DNA of 64,000 bases. Origin: Planctomycetota bacterium. GTDB lineage: Bacteria; Planctomycetota; UBA1135; GCA-002686595. Of the stretch, positions 44,840 through 54,187 are shown in pieces. The notes beneath the pieces were generated by a model. The model was not told the DNA's origin, ran no database searches, and was given only the letters and a program-made list of their open reading frames with translations. The stretch spans positions 62,001 to 126,000 of the forward strand of contig JADJQU010000005.1 of NCBI GenBank assembly GCA_016712565.1, given 5' to 3'. Position numbers and translations under genes: made by a program. The number at the start of each line of letters is the position of its first letter. Position 1 is the stretch's first letter.

Positions 44840-47708
44840 CTAGCCCAGGTCCAACTGGGCGCGGGCGTCCATCTCGTCGCGGTTGACCATGGCCACGGCG
44901 TTGTCGAGGGCGACCCCCAGGTCCCAACCCGGGTCGATGGCCCGGCGCACCTGGCGCATGAATTGAAGGGCCATGCGCAGACAGCGCACCACGTCCCCGG
45001 GCAGGGCCTCGGTCACTTCGGAGAGGTCCTCCATGGGCGCGCCCTCGGCCCAGGCCAGCACCGCCGGCGTCAGGCCCCAGTCCGCCACTTTCATGGGCGA
45101 GGGGATCCCCAGGCGCGTTTCCGAGCGGGTGAGCCCGTAGAGCACCTCGTCCACCTGCTTGCGCAGGGTTCCGAACATGCGGAACGGCAGGAACGGTCCG
45201 CCGCCGCGCCGACGCTCCTCCCACACCAGGGCGGCGAAGATCATCGCCAGGGCGCGGGGAGGGAGGTTCTCCAGGACCCCGCGGAAGGCCAGTTCCGTGA
45301 GCTGGATCTCGTAGCCGTTGATCAGTCGCGCCAGGGAGCCCTTGGGCGTCAGGCGGTCCTGGGCGTCCAGGTAGCCGTTCTCCGTCAGGAAGGCCAGGTG
45401 GGCCTCCAGCAGGCCCCGCTGCTCGGCCTTCAGTCGCGCCTGGGCCTTGGGGGTCCCCGCGCGGTGCTGGAAGTGGTGGAAGGACTTCTCCCAGGCCTCC
45501 ACCAGGCGCTCGCGCCCCAGGCTGACGATCAGGTGCAGGATGGTCGAGTAGGAAAGTTTGAAGCGGCTCATCACCGGCTCGGGCGCGCCCGAGAGGATGC
45601 GCGCCACGGGCGCCTCGGCCAGGGTCTGGTCGTCGAGCACCGAGAACACCAATCCGTCGCGGTCCAGGCCCTGGCGTCCCGCGCGTCCGGCCATCTGCAT
45701 GTACTCGCGCGTGCGCAGCCAGTCGACCTTCTCGCCGTCGAACTTCTTCAGTGAATGGAAGATCACGCTGCGCGCGGGCATGTTGATGCCCAGGGCGAAC
45801 GTCTCGGTGGTGAAGAGGAGCTTGAGCAGGCCGCTGGTGAAGAGCCGCTCCACCAGTTCCTTGTCGATGGGCAGCATGCCCGCGTGGTGGTAGCCGATGC
45901 CGCGCCGGGCCAATTGGAAGATCTCGTTGCCCGCGGCGCTGGGGGGCAGGCGGAACAGGGCCGTGAGTTCGGCCTCCAGGGTCGCCATGCGCGCGCGCTC
46001 GTCCCTGGAGAGCAGCTCGCGGCCGCTGTTGCGCCGCGCATGGCGTTCGCAGTCCTTGCGGCTGAAGGAAAACACCAGGGCGGGCAAGGCGCCCACTTCC
46101 ACGATCTGATCGATCAGCAGGTCGGGCTCGGGCTGCATGGGCCGCGGCGGCCGGCCCCCTCCGCGCTCGTCTCGCCGCCCACGTCCGCGGCGCTCGCTCC
46201 TGGAACTCGCGTCGAACAGGCCCGCCGTGCGACGGCGCACCTGCTCCAGGTCCTGGAGCTCGAACACATCGGTGCGCGGATGCCACAGGCGGTGTGTCAG
46301 GGGCACGGGCCGCCAACTGGACTCGATCACCTCCAGGGGCTGCGAGCGGATCTGGCCGATCCACTTGCCGAGCTCGTGGATGTTGGCCACGGTGGCCGAC
46401 AGGCAGATGAAGCGCACGGAGGGGGGCGCGAAGATCAGCGATTCCTCCCAGACCGTGCCGCGCTCCGCGTCGTCGAGGAAGTGCACTTCGTCGAAGACCA
46501 CGTACTCGACGTCCGACAGCTGCGCCGGGATTCTCCAGGATCGCGTTGCGCAGGATCTCCGTCGTCATGATCAGGACCTGGGCGGCCGGATGGAGCGTGA
46601 CGTCCCCGGTCATCAGTCCCACCTCGACCCGCGGATCGTCGCGGAAGTCGCGGAATTTCTGGTTCGAGAGGGCCTTGATCGGGGAGGTGTAGATGCAGCG
46701 GCGCTTGCGCAAGATCGCGTCTTCGATGGCGTACTCGGCCACCAGGGTCTTGCCCGCTCCGGTGGGAGCGCCCACCAGGACGTTCTTGCCGTCGGCCACC
46801 GCGTCGATGGCCCGCACCTGGAACTCGGAGAGCTTGAACCCCCGCCAGAAGCGCGGCTCGCCTCCGCTGCTGCGCGGGGGAGCGGGAGGCGGGGGCGGGG
46901 CCGCGGCGATCAGCTGGGCGAGCCGGCAGCGGTTCGTCCCTACCTCCCCGGGCGCGGAGTCGGCCAGGGCCGGCGGTCGGCCCGAGGCGGGCCGCCCCTG
47001 TCGGCCGGAGCCGGGGCGCTCGCCGCGGCCGGCGGTCTCTCCCTTGCCGGGCCGTCGCGTTCCACGGGAGCGCAGAGGACCCTGGGCCTCTCGATCCGGG
47101 CCCGGTTCCTGGGGGCGCGGTTGCCCCGGGGCGGACTCCGGACCCTGTTCAGGCGCGAGCGGGCGTCCGCGCCGCGGCCGCTGCCCGGCTCCGCCGTCCG
47201 ATGCCTCGCGACTCCGGCGGCCGCCGCGCCCGGCGGGACCTTCCGGCCGGGCGGCGGAACTCGAGGGGGCCGCGGATTCGCCGCTCCCCGGCCGCTCGGT
47301 CTGCCGCGTCCCCTCGGAGCGCGTCCCGGCCCGCGAGGTGGCCTGCGACGTGGGCTGCTGCACCTCGGGGGGCGGGGATCCCGCCGGTGGCCCGTCGGTC
47401 CGATCCCTGGAGCGCGACGGCGACTGGGGACGCGTACTCTGTGCTTGGTCGCTCGCCGGCAGGTCCAGTCCCGACCCGAAGGGTGCCAGGTCCGGACTTT
47501 CCAAGGCCCGAGCCCCAGGATGCGCGGCGGCTCGGGGAGCTTCGGCCCTGCTCGATCGCCCGTCGCCGGTGCCGCGAGGATCGTTCGCTGCGTCGGGCAC
47601 CGCCCCCGGGAGAGACTCGGCCTGCGGGCGGGCCTCGGCCTTCCGGCGCGGATTCACGAACTCGTTCTCCGCGCTTGGAATCGACTCTCCATCGTTGTAT
47701 CTAAGCAC
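44840..47708 (-). CDS. Ski2/Mtr4-like DEVH-box RNA helicase, frame-disrupted
   Basis: About 955 residues when one extra base is allowed for. A ~290-residue Pro/Arg/Gly-rich disordered N-terminus leads into the helicase core: A-P-T-G-A-G-K-T (Walker A), S-P-I-K-A-L-S-N-Q-K and M-T-T-E-I-L-R-N. The frame then breaks at a GGG run (46527-46529), and the reading continues one base off with V-F-D-E-V-H-F-L-D-D (DEVH box), S-A-T-V-A-N, Y-H-H-A-G-M-L and M-A-G-R-A-G-R-Q-G, then a C-terminal helical domain to 44840. Members of this group act on structured RNA. The start GTG 47708 is uncertain. Either a pseudogene or a sequence error. Confidence 0.82.
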
Positions 47709-47864
47709 GCGTCGGAGTCAGGGAGCAAGCAGGCTTCCTCGCCGCGCGCGGGACGACTTTCCGACGACGCTCTCCCCAGTGAATTCGACCGCCCCAGGCC
47801 GGCCCGAAACGCCTGGCCAGACCCGCGCCGACCGCCGTCGGCCCAGATGCCTCCGAGGTCCACG

Positions 47865-48122
47865 ATGGAACCGCTGACGAACAACCCCAAGTCCACACAA
47901 CAACTGACGCGTCAACTGGCCAGCCTGAAGGTGGTCTCGCGCCTCCTGAGCCACGAACTCCATGCCCAGTCGAGCTCGAAGACCGTGACGCTCTCACGGG
48001 ACGAAGTGTTCGAGCTGCAGACGTGCATCGACCTGTTCATCGAAGAGGCCAGCCGCCGCCTCTCGCCCTCGAGCCAAAACGTCTCCACGGCCGACGCTCC
48101 GCTCGTCGGGTCCCGCAACTGA
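47865..48122 (+). CDS. small helical protein of unknown function
   Basis: An 85-residue protein with a charged alpha-helical centre (T-Q-Q-L-T-R-Q-L-A-S-L-K-V-V-S-R-L-L-S-H-E-L and V-F-E-L-Q-T-C-I-D-L-F-I-E-E-A-S-R-R-L) and flexible ends. GAGG lies eight bases before the ATG at 47865; an ATG at 47847 is in the same frame. It lies 64 bp before the FtsQ-like gene and is divergent from the helicase. I recognise no family. Confidence 0.6.
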   Translation: MEPLTNNPKSTQQLTRQLASLKVVSRLLSHELHAQSSSKTVTLSRDEVFELQTCIDLFIEEASRRLSPSSQNVSTADAPLVGSRN

Positions 48123-48186
48123 TCGCGGCCGCGGTCCGTCCACGCCGCGCGCGCGGACGGCTTGCGGCTTCGCTCGGCAACACCCC

Positions 48187-49227
48187 ATGGGTCGCAGGAA
48201 CGCGATTCCCACCGGCCCGCGCCGCGGCGGCGTGCTCACCAGCCTCACGATCGTGCTGGCCCTCGTCGCGGCGGGGTGGTTCCTTTGGTTGCTGGAGACC
48301 GACGTCGAGGCCGCCGAATTCAAGCGCGTGAACACGCGCTCCACGCGCGTCGACGTGGGCGTGACCTGGTGCGATCCGCGCTGGACCGCGGCGATCCAGG
48401 AACTCGTGGCGCGCCATCCGCCGTTCGAATCGGACGATGCGGAGAGCGGTCTCTTCGTCGCGCAGCAGCTGGCGCGCCTGCCTTTCGTGCTCTCGGCGTC
48501 CCCTCCGGAGACGATCTGGCCCGACGGCGTCACGATTCCGCTGGAGCTGCGTGTGCCGGTGGCCTGCGTTCAAGTGGGCCGCGAGTTCTTTCCGATCGCC
48601 AAGGACGGCGTGGTGCTGCCCGGCGGCTGGCCCGCGCCGCCCACCTGCGGCGGCGGCTTTCTGCCGGTGCTGGCCCTCGACAAGGCCGCGAGCCAGGAAA
48701 TTCGTCCCGGGCAGGTGGTTTGGAACGACGCCGTTGCCGACGCTCTCTCCGTGGCCTGCTCCCTGTGGGCCGAGTTGGAGGTCGAGGACCTGGCGCGGCT
48801 GGGTCGCTGCATGATCGACGCCCGCAAGGCGCGCCGCACCGACGCGCAGGAGCCGGGCACCGTGATCCAACTCGAAGAGGGGCGCCGGATCCTTTTCGGC
48901 CGCGCGCCGTCGACCACGGAGCCCGGTGAACTGCCCGTGGAGAAGAAATGGCTGCACGTGGCCAATGCGCTGCTGTGCCTGCCCTCGGGACCGCCCCTGG
49001 TTGCGGGCGGAGCGCCGACGGCCCTTCCTGGGGAAACCGATTGGGAACTCGTGGAGGTGCGCTGGGACCACGCCGCCATGCTGCCGCGGGGCGGAAAGGC
49101 GGACGCGACGCTGCCGGTCAAGTCGGTCAAGACGCCACGGCCCCGGCCTGAGCCCAACTCCCGCCCCAAGGCGTCCTCCCCTTCCCACGCGGATCCGGCG
49201 AAGCCCGCCGGGCCGCGGGTCCACTGA
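48187..49227 (+). CDS. single-pass membrane protein with FtsQ/POTRA-like domain
   Basis: A 346-residue protein: basic N-terminus (M-G-R-R-N), one membrane helix (about 17-36), then a periplasmic domain. The stretch L-A-R-L-P-F-V-L-S-A ... I-W-P-D-G-V-T-I-P-L-E-L-R-V-P-V-A ... F-F-P-I-A-K-D-G-V-V-L-P (about 95-145) follows the FtsQ/POTRA plus beta-domain pattern of cell-division proteins (in FtsQ: W-P-x-x-L-x-V-x-V-x-E-R-x-P-V-A). The C-terminal ~45 residues are Pro/Lys-rich. No ftsA, ftsZ or mur gene is adjacent, so the assignment is by sequence shape only. First of three closely spaced + strand genes. Confidence 0.62.
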   Translation: MGRRNAIPTGPRRGGVLTSLTIVLALVAAGWFLWLLETDVEAAEFKRVNTRSTRVDVGVTWCDPRWTAAIQELVARHPPFESDDAESGLFVAQQLARLPFVLSASPPETIWPDGVTIPLELRVPVACVQVGREFFPIAKDGVVLPGGWPAPPTCGGGFLPVLALDKAASQEIRPGQVVWNDAVADALSVACSLWAELEVEDLARLGRCMIDARKARRTDAQEPGTVIQLEEGRRILFGRAPSTTEPGELPVEKKWLHVANALLCLPSGPPLVAGGAPTALPGETDWELVEVRWDHAAMLPRGGKADATLPVKSVKTPRPRPEPNSRPKASSPSHADPAKPAGPRVH

Positions 49228-49243
49228 GCGCGGCGGCACGTCG

Positions 49244-49933
49244 ATGCACATCGCGGCGCTGGCCCTGACCTGGCTCGCCTCCCTCGCGCCGCTGTTGCTG
49301 GAACGCTTCGGCGCGCTGGAATTCGCCGCCGGGCCGGGAGGAGCGGCGCCCCGACTGGGACTGTGCGCGCTGGTCTGGCTGGCGCTCGCGGGCGCTCCCC
49401 GCTGGCGAGAGACTCCCTTCGAGGTGCGCAACTGGTGGGGCGGAGCGCTGGCCGCCCTGCCCGTGCTGTGCCTGGCCTGTCTGCTCGACGGGGCCGGCTC
49501 TCCGGCGGGCAAGGCCCCCTGGGCCGCGGGGATTTTCGCCGCCGTCGCCGTTGCTCTCTCGGCCCTGGCGAGCGACTTGGCGGCGGCACGACCGGCGGCG
49601 CGGCGGGTCCACGGGGCCCTGTGGCTCGCCACTTCCCTCGGCCTTCCCTTGCTGTGGGTCGCCGTCCATTGGGGGACGCGGGTCGCGCCCGCGGCCACCC
49701 CTGCTTTCCTGGATTTTCTGTGCTCGTGCTCTCCGCTGCAGTGGGCCTTCGAGGTGGCGCGGGAGGGCGCGAGCGCGCGGTCGTGGATCGGCGCCGCGGC
49801 CTTCCTCACGGCCCTCTGCGCCGTGGCCGCGGCCCAGACGCGCACTCCCGGGGGGCGGATCGGCGCCGCCGGGGGGGCGCTCCTGGATTCAGGAGCCACG
49901 GGATCGCGGGGCCCTGGGGTGCCCGGACCGTGA
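49244..49933 (+). CDS. polytopic membrane protein, unknown function
   Basis: A 229-residue protein with about six hydrophobic helices (L-T-W-L-A-S-L-A-P-L-L-L at the start, L-C-A-L-V-W-L-A-L-A, L-P-V-L-C-L-A-C-L-L and others), ending in a Gly-rich tail. The pattern and the following gene suggest a permease-like two-gene unit, but no signature motif is visible. ATG 49244 lies 16 bp after the FtsQ-like stop; the stop overlaps the next start (GTGA), showing coupling. Confidence 0.65.
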   Translation: MHIAALALTWLASLAPLLLERFGALEFAAGPGGAAPRLGLCALVWLALAGAPRWRETPFEVRNWWGGALAALPVLCLACLLDGAGSPAGKAPWAAGIFAAVAVALSALASDLAAARPAARRVHGALWLATSLGLPLLWVAVHWGTRVAPAATPAFLDFLCSCSPLQWAFEVAREGASARSWIGAAAFLTALCAVAAAQTRTPGGRIGAAGGALLDSGATGSRGPGVPGP

Positions 49934-50958
49934 TCGCCCTCTTCCTGTGGGCCGTGCTGCAATCGGGCGTGCCGCGGGTCGGCACGGCCGACGTGGAATT
50001 CCGCGGCCCCTGCGCCGGCCTGCGGGCGGACCTGCCTGGCGGCGCCTCCATCGGCGTGGGCTTCGATCCGCCGCTCTCAGTGGGGGAAGAGCGACGGCTT
50101 CGGGTCGCGGTCCCCTGGCCCGCGGAGGCCCTGCCCCAGGAGGTCTGGAAAGGCGAGCTGGCGCGTTCCCTGGCCGCCGCCGGGCCGGCGCGCCTGGAGC
50201 GGGTCCAACCGCCGACGCCCGTCGTGGGCCTGGACCCCACGTTGATCGCGCGACCCCGTCCGGACCTGGGCCGGGGCGGCGGTGGGCCTGGAATGAGTTG
50301 GTCCATGCTGTTCGTCCTCGGGGCGGTCTTCGCGATCCAGGCGGGCAGGCGGCGTCGGGCCCTGCTGACGACCCTGGTGACGCTGGCGGCCTGCGCTTCG
50401 CTGTGGCTGCTCGTGGGCCTCGCGCCCCGGGAGACTCCTCGGGAGCTCGTGCTCTATGAGGCGCGGCTGGACGGCGAGACGGGGGAGCCCTGGCTCGAGG
50501 TGAGCTCGGCCCGGGACCGTCTCCTGGGCGTGGACCCGCAGCGCGCTTCCATCGAGGTCCACCCCCCGGGCTCGGCCCTCGGGTGCCGCACGGAGTTCTC
50601 CTCCTCCTCCGCCGACGGCTCGGTGAGCCTGACGGCCCCGGCCGCCACGCTGCACCAACTGCGCTCCTTCGATTCCGGAGGCCGTGCGCTGCGCCGGGAG
50701 GTCAACGCCCTGGGCGACTTTGGGGCGGCTTGGTTTCGGGAGTCCGGCGGTTCCTGGCGCAGCCTGGGACCCTGGGCTTTCGGCGACCCCATGCCCGAGG
50801 GATCCCCGGGGGATCCGCCCGGCCGCTGGGTTCCCGACCTGCCCCTGGCCGGCAGCCTGTTCCTGGGGCGACTGGCCGATCCCTCGGCCCTGGCCGCCCG
50901 GAGGGACCCGGCCCCGCAGGGGCCCGCCGAGGCCTGGATCCGGGCCAGCGGAATGTGA
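49930..50958 (+). CDS. exported/membrane protein, unknown function
   Basis: A 342-residue protein with a signal-like N-terminus (I-A-L-F-L-W-A-V-L-Q-S-G), a soluble ~100 residues, two membrane helices near 120-170 (S-M-L-F-V-L-G-A-V-F-A-I and L-V-T-L-A-A-C-A-S-L-W-L-L-V) and a C-terminal extracytoplasmic domain of ~170 residues. Start GTG overlaps the stop of the previous gene. No family recognised; it probably works with the preceding membrane protein. Confidence 0.62.
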   Translation: MIALFLWAVLQSGVPRVGTADVEFRGPCAGLRADLPGGASIGVGFDPPLSVGEERRLRVAVPWPAEALPQEVWKGELARSLAAAGPARLERVQPPTPVVGLDPTLIARPRPDLGRGGGGPGMSWSMLFVLGAVFAIQAGRRRRALLTTLVTLAACASLWLLVGLAPRETPRELVLYEARLDGETGEPWLEVSSARDRLLGVDPQRASIEVHPPGSALGCRTEFSSSSADGSVSLTAPAATLHQLRSFDSGGRALRREVNALGDFGAAWFRESGGSWRSLGPWAFGDPMPEGSPGDPPGRWVPDLPLAGSLFLGRLADPSALAARRDPAPQGPAEAWIRASGM

Positions 50959-51114
50959 GACCGCGCGGGTGGGGGGGCCGCGCGGGGCCTTCGAATCCCC
51001 GACCGGCCATTGATGGGACCCCGCCCTCCCGCTACTCTTTTCGACCCTTGCGATCGGAACCGAGCCTCGCCTCGCGGCGAAGGACCGGGACTCGCGGCGC
51101 CTGGAACCGTACCC

Positions 51115-51549
51115 ATGAAGAGCACTTTCGTCCGCACTGCCGATGCCGAAGCGCGTTGGCTCCACTACGACGCCTCCGAGCAGAACCTTGGGCGCATGGC
51201 GAGCAAGATCGCGATGTCCCTGATGGGCAAGGACCGTCCGCAGTACACCCCGGGGCAGTTGACCGGCGCCTTCGTCGTCGTGACCAACTCGGCCAAGGCC
51301 AAGCTCACGGGGACCAAGAGCGACGACAAGCTCTACGTCCACTACACGCAGTACCACGACGGCCAGAAGCAGGTTCCCATGGCCCGGGTGCGCGAGGATC
51401 GGCCCAATGACATCGTGCGCCTCGCGGTGCGCCGCATGCTGCCGAAGACCAAGCTCGGCCACGACATGCTGCGCCGCCTCAAGGTCTACGACGGTCCCGA
51501 GCACCCCCACGCCGCCCAGCAACCCGTCAAGGTCGCTCCGGCCTCCTGA
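51115..51549 (+). CDS. rplM: 50S ribosomal protein L13
   Basis: A 144-residue L13, a primary rRNA-binding protein of the large subunit. Typical elements: W-L-H-Y-D-A-S-E-Q-N-L-G-R-M-A-S (D-A-x-x-x-x-L-G-R-L in most), G-K-D-R-P-Q-Y-T-P, V-V-V-T-N-S-A-K-A-K-L-T-G-T-K and R-M-L-P-K-T-K-L-G-H-D-M-L-R-R-L-K-V-Y. The start has a ~90-base upstream region containing TACTCT at 51032-51037, a likely promoter for rplM-rpsI. The rpsI gene starts 16 bp downstream. Confidence 0.97.
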   Translation: MKSTFVRTADAEARWLHYDASEQNLGRMASKIAMSLMGKDRPQYTPGQLTGAFVVVTNSAKAKLTGTKSDDKLYVHYTQYHDGQKQVPMARVREDRPNDIVRLAVRRMLPKTKLGHDMLRRLKVYDGPEHPHAAQQPVKVAPAS

Positions 51550-51564
51550 TCGAACACACCCAGC

Positions 51565-51963
51565 ATGAGCACCGCAACTACGTTCCAGTGGGGCCTCGGC
51601 CGTCGCAAGTCCGCCGTGGCCCGCGTGCGCGTCGCACCCGGCCAAGGCGGATTCCTCGTCAACGGCCGGCCCATCGACCAGTACTTCTCCACCAGCCAGA
51701 TGCAGAGCGACGCGCGCTCGCCCCTGGCGCTGACGGAGAACGCCCAGGGCTACGACGTGTTCTGCAACGTCGACGGGGGCGGTCCGGTGGGGCAGGCCGG
51801 CGCGGTGCGCATGGGCCTGGCCCGCGCGCTCAAGCTGATCAATCCGACGCTGGAAGTCGCGCTGCGCGACAACGGCCACCTGACCCGCGACAGCCGCATG
51901 AAGGAACGCAAGAAGTACGGCCGCAAGGGTGCGCGCCGCGGCTTCCAGTTCTCCAAGCGCTGA
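51565..51963 (+). CDS. rpsI: 30S ribosomal protein S9
   Basis: A 132-residue S9. Diagnostic features are G-L-G-R-R-K-S-A-V-A-R-V near the start, G-G-P-V-G-Q-A-G-A-V-R-M-G-L-A-R-A-L in the middle and the basic C-terminal tail ending Q-F-S-K-R, which reaches the P-site tRNA. Follows rplM in the usual order. The yebC-like gene starts 109 bp downstream. Confidence 0.98.
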   Translation: MSTATTFQWGLGRRKSAVARVRVAPGQGGFLVNGRPIDQYFSTSQMQSDARSPLALTENAQGYDVFCNVDGGGPVGQAGAVRMGLARALKLINPTLEVALRDNGHLTRDSRMKERKKYGRKGARRGFQFSKR

Positions 51964-52071
51964 TCCCATCGCGAGGTCCAGTCCCCGCGCGCGAGGCGGC
52001 CCCCAGCCCATTCGGCGTTCGGGACCGCCTCGATCGTTTTCGCACCACCCTCCGCGATTTCCGCGACTTCC

Positions 52072-52830
52072 ATGGCCGGCCACTCACACTCCGCCAACAT
52101 CGCCGCGCGCAAGGGCGCCGTCGACGCCAAGCGCGGCAAGGTCTTCTCCAAGCTGGTGCGCGTGGTGATCTCGGCCGCGCGCGTCGGAGGGGCGGATCCC
52201 GACGCCAACCTCAAGCTGCGCTACGCGATCGAGAAGGCCAAGGCAGCCAACGTCCCCAAGGACACGATCACGCGCGCAATCGCCAAGGGGTCTGGATCCA
52301 AGGACGGCGACGACTGGCAGGAGCTGGTTTACGAGGGCTACGGTCCGGGCGGCATCGCCCTGATGGTGGCCTGCCTGACCGACAATCGGCACCGCACGGC
52401 CCCGGACGTCAAGCACCTGTTCGAGAAGGGCGGAGGCAACCTCGGTTCCCCCGGCGCGGTCTCGTTCCTGTTCGAACTGCGCTCGGTGTTCGCCCTGGAG
52501 CGCCGCTCCCGCAGCGAGGACCCGCTGACGGAACTGGCCCTGGACATCGGCGCGGACGACGTGGAACTCGACGGCGAAGCGGCGATCCTGTACGCCAAGG
52601 CCACCGAGTTCCTGCCCCTCAAGGCGGCCCTGGAGGCCCGGGGCGAGAGTTTTCTCTCGGCCGAACTGGCCTACGTGCCCCTCAACCGCGTCCAGGTGAC
52701 CGACAAGGACGCGGCCCGGCAGCTGCTCAAGCTGATCGCGCTGCTCGAGGAACACGACGACGTGCAGAACGTGTACGCCAACTACGACATGCCGGCGGAG
52801 TGGATCGAGGAACTGGCTCCGGCCCCCTGA
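52072..52830 (+). CDS. yebC: YebC/PmpR family transcription/translation regulator
   Basis: A 252-residue YebC-family protein. The N-terminus M-A-G-H-S-H-S-A-N-I-A-A-R-K-G-A-V-D and the later L-R-Y-A-I-E-K-A-K-A-A-N-V-P-K-D-T-I, Y-E-G-Y-G-P-G-G and H-D-D-V-Q-N-V-Y-A-N are diagnostic. The common version reads G-H-S-K-W-A-N-I-K-H-R-K, so H-S-A-N-I-A-A-R-K is a mild variant. Family members act as DNA-binding regulators (PmpR) or help translate proline-rich stretches (TACO1/YebC2). Independent of but next to the ribosomal genes; a hairpin follows (52859-52888). Confidence 0.96.
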   Translation: MAGHSHSANIAARKGAVDAKRGKVFSKLVRVVISAARVGGADPDANLKLRYAIEKAKAANVPKDTITRAIAKGSGSKDGDDWQELVYEGYGPGGIALMVACLTDNRHRTAPDVKHLFEKGGGNLGSPGAVSFLFELRSVFALERRSRSEDPLTELALDIGADDVELDGEAAILYAKATEFLPLKAALEARGESFLSAELAYVPLNRVQVTDKDAARQLLKLIALLEEHDDVQNVYANYDMPAEWIEELAPAP

Positions 52831-52858
52831 GGCCCCTGCGCCCCCCCTTCTGCCACGA

Positions 52859-52888
52859 GGGGGCCCCCCTGTGCCACGAGGGGCCCCC
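52859..52888 (+). terminator. G/C-rich hairpin after yebC
   Basis: Stem gggggcccc/ggggccccc with a 12-base loop, followed by ttgcttct, downstream of rplM-rpsI-yebC. Each arm lies inside a near-repeat of tgccacgaggggg (52851 and 52872). Possible terminator; the T-run is short. Confidence 0.45.
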
Positions 52889-53063
52889 TTGCTTCTCCCC
52901 CGCGTGTTCCCAGGGGCCCCGGCCGCCTCCGGCCCTTGTCCCCTTGACTCACGACGCGCGATCCACGACTCTGCCCGTAGAGCCTGTGGGGCGGGTCCGG
53001 CGCGCCGGGCTTTCCCGTCAGCAGGGCCTCCGGCCGCGAATGCAGCACAAGGACCGAACAGCC

Positions 53064-53993
53064 ATGGGCGACGGACTTCGCACCCTTCGACTGGTGACCA
53101 ACGACGAGTCGCTCCAGGCCTCCGCGCGCGCCGCGGCTGCCGGATTGGAGGGCTTTGAGTTCCAGAGCGCGCGCTCCGTGGACGATTTGCTCGCCAAGCC
53201 CCCGACGCCGGGCGACGTGATCCTCCTGGACAACGCCCTGCGCAGCTCGAACGTCTACGAGGCCTGCCGGAACCTGGCGGGCAAGACCCGTTGCCGGACC
53301 TTCGTGGTGGTGGAATCGGGCAACACCACGGCCGAGAGCATCGCGCACTTCTGCGGCGCCACCGGCGTGCTCAGCCGGCCCCTCAATGGGGCCGCCCTGC
53401 GGCGTGCCCTGGACTCCAGCGCCGCGCCGCGCGCTCCCCTGCCCACGGCGTCCCGCGAGAAGAAGGCCCCTCCGGTGTTCCCCGAGTCGCTGTTCACCAC
53501 GCCGAACGGCGACCCCGATGCCGGCATGCGCGAGGTGCTGACGGACCCCGACACGGGCCTGTTCAACTTCGCCTACCTCAAGGTCAAGCTCGACGAGGAG
53601 TACAAGCGCGCCATGCGCTTCGGCCTGCCGCTTTCCTGCGTGATGCTGGGCTTCGACGGGCAGGCCTCGGACATGGTGCTGCGGGAGTTGGCGGGGATCT
53701 TCCTGGTCACGTCCCGCGACACGGACGTGCTCGGGCGCTTCGACGAGAATTCGTTCCTGTTCCTCTTGCCGCACACCGGTCCCGACGGGGCCCAGGTGAT
53801 GGCCCGACGGGTGCAGCAGATGGCCCTGGAGAAGGAGTTGCGCGACGTGGTCGGCGACCGCCTGGGGATTTCGGTCGGCATCGCCTTTTGCCCGCACCCG
53901 AAGGTCACGCGCCGCGAGGACCTCTATGCCCGCACGCGCCAGGCGTTCCTGGAGGCCCAGAGCCAGGGCGGCGCGGTGGTCACGGGCGCCTGA
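53064..53993 (+). CDS. receiver domain plus degenerate GGDEF domain
   Basis: A 309-residue cytoplasmic protein. Residues 1-110 look like a response-regulator receiver: D-V-I-L-L-D-N-A-L keeps the phosphorylatable Asp place, but the late K of K-P is R in S-R-P-L. A linker (110-155) leads to a diguanylate-cyclase fold, T-D-P-D-T-G-L-F-N-F-A-Y, where the active-site GGDEF motif reads R-F-D-E-N-S-F (225-231). It is therefore unlikely to make cyclic di-GMP and may act as a sensor or binding partner. No cognate histidine kinase is near. An in-frame ATG at 53040 is an alternative start. Confidence 0.8.
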   Translation: MGDGLRTLRLVTNDESLQASARAAAAGLEGFEFQSARSVDDLLAKPPTPGDVILLDNALRSSNVYEACRNLAGKTRCRTFVVVESGNTTAESIAHFCGATGVLSRPLNGAALRRALDSSAAPRAPLPTASREKKAPPVFPESLFTTPNGDPDAGMREVLTDPDTGLFNFAYLKVKLDEEYKRAMRFGLPLSCVMLGFDGQASDMVLRELAGIFLVTSRDTDVLGRFDENSFLFLLPHTGPDGAQVMARRVQQMALEKELRDVVGDRLGISVGIAFCPHPKVTRREDLYARTRQAFLEAQSQGGAVVTGA

Positions 53994-54187
53994 GCCCGCG
54001 GCGCCGCCTTCCGTGGGGCCCGTGATCCGCGGCCCTGGACTCCCACGGGCCGCCGCGGCCCGCGGGGGCCCTTCGGCCCGGACTTTCGGCCCGGGCGCCG
54101 GCCCGGGCGCCGCGGCGAGCCCTGAAATCTCCGCCGTCCGTGGGCGCAAGGCGGACGCCGGCGACCTGTTCGCCTGATTCGCCGGCC

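Noticed and set aside
52851..52890. A direct repeat that could be the start of a CRISPR-like array
   Set aside because: Only two imperfect copies of a G/C-rich element with no regular spacers; better explained as a hairpin after yebC.
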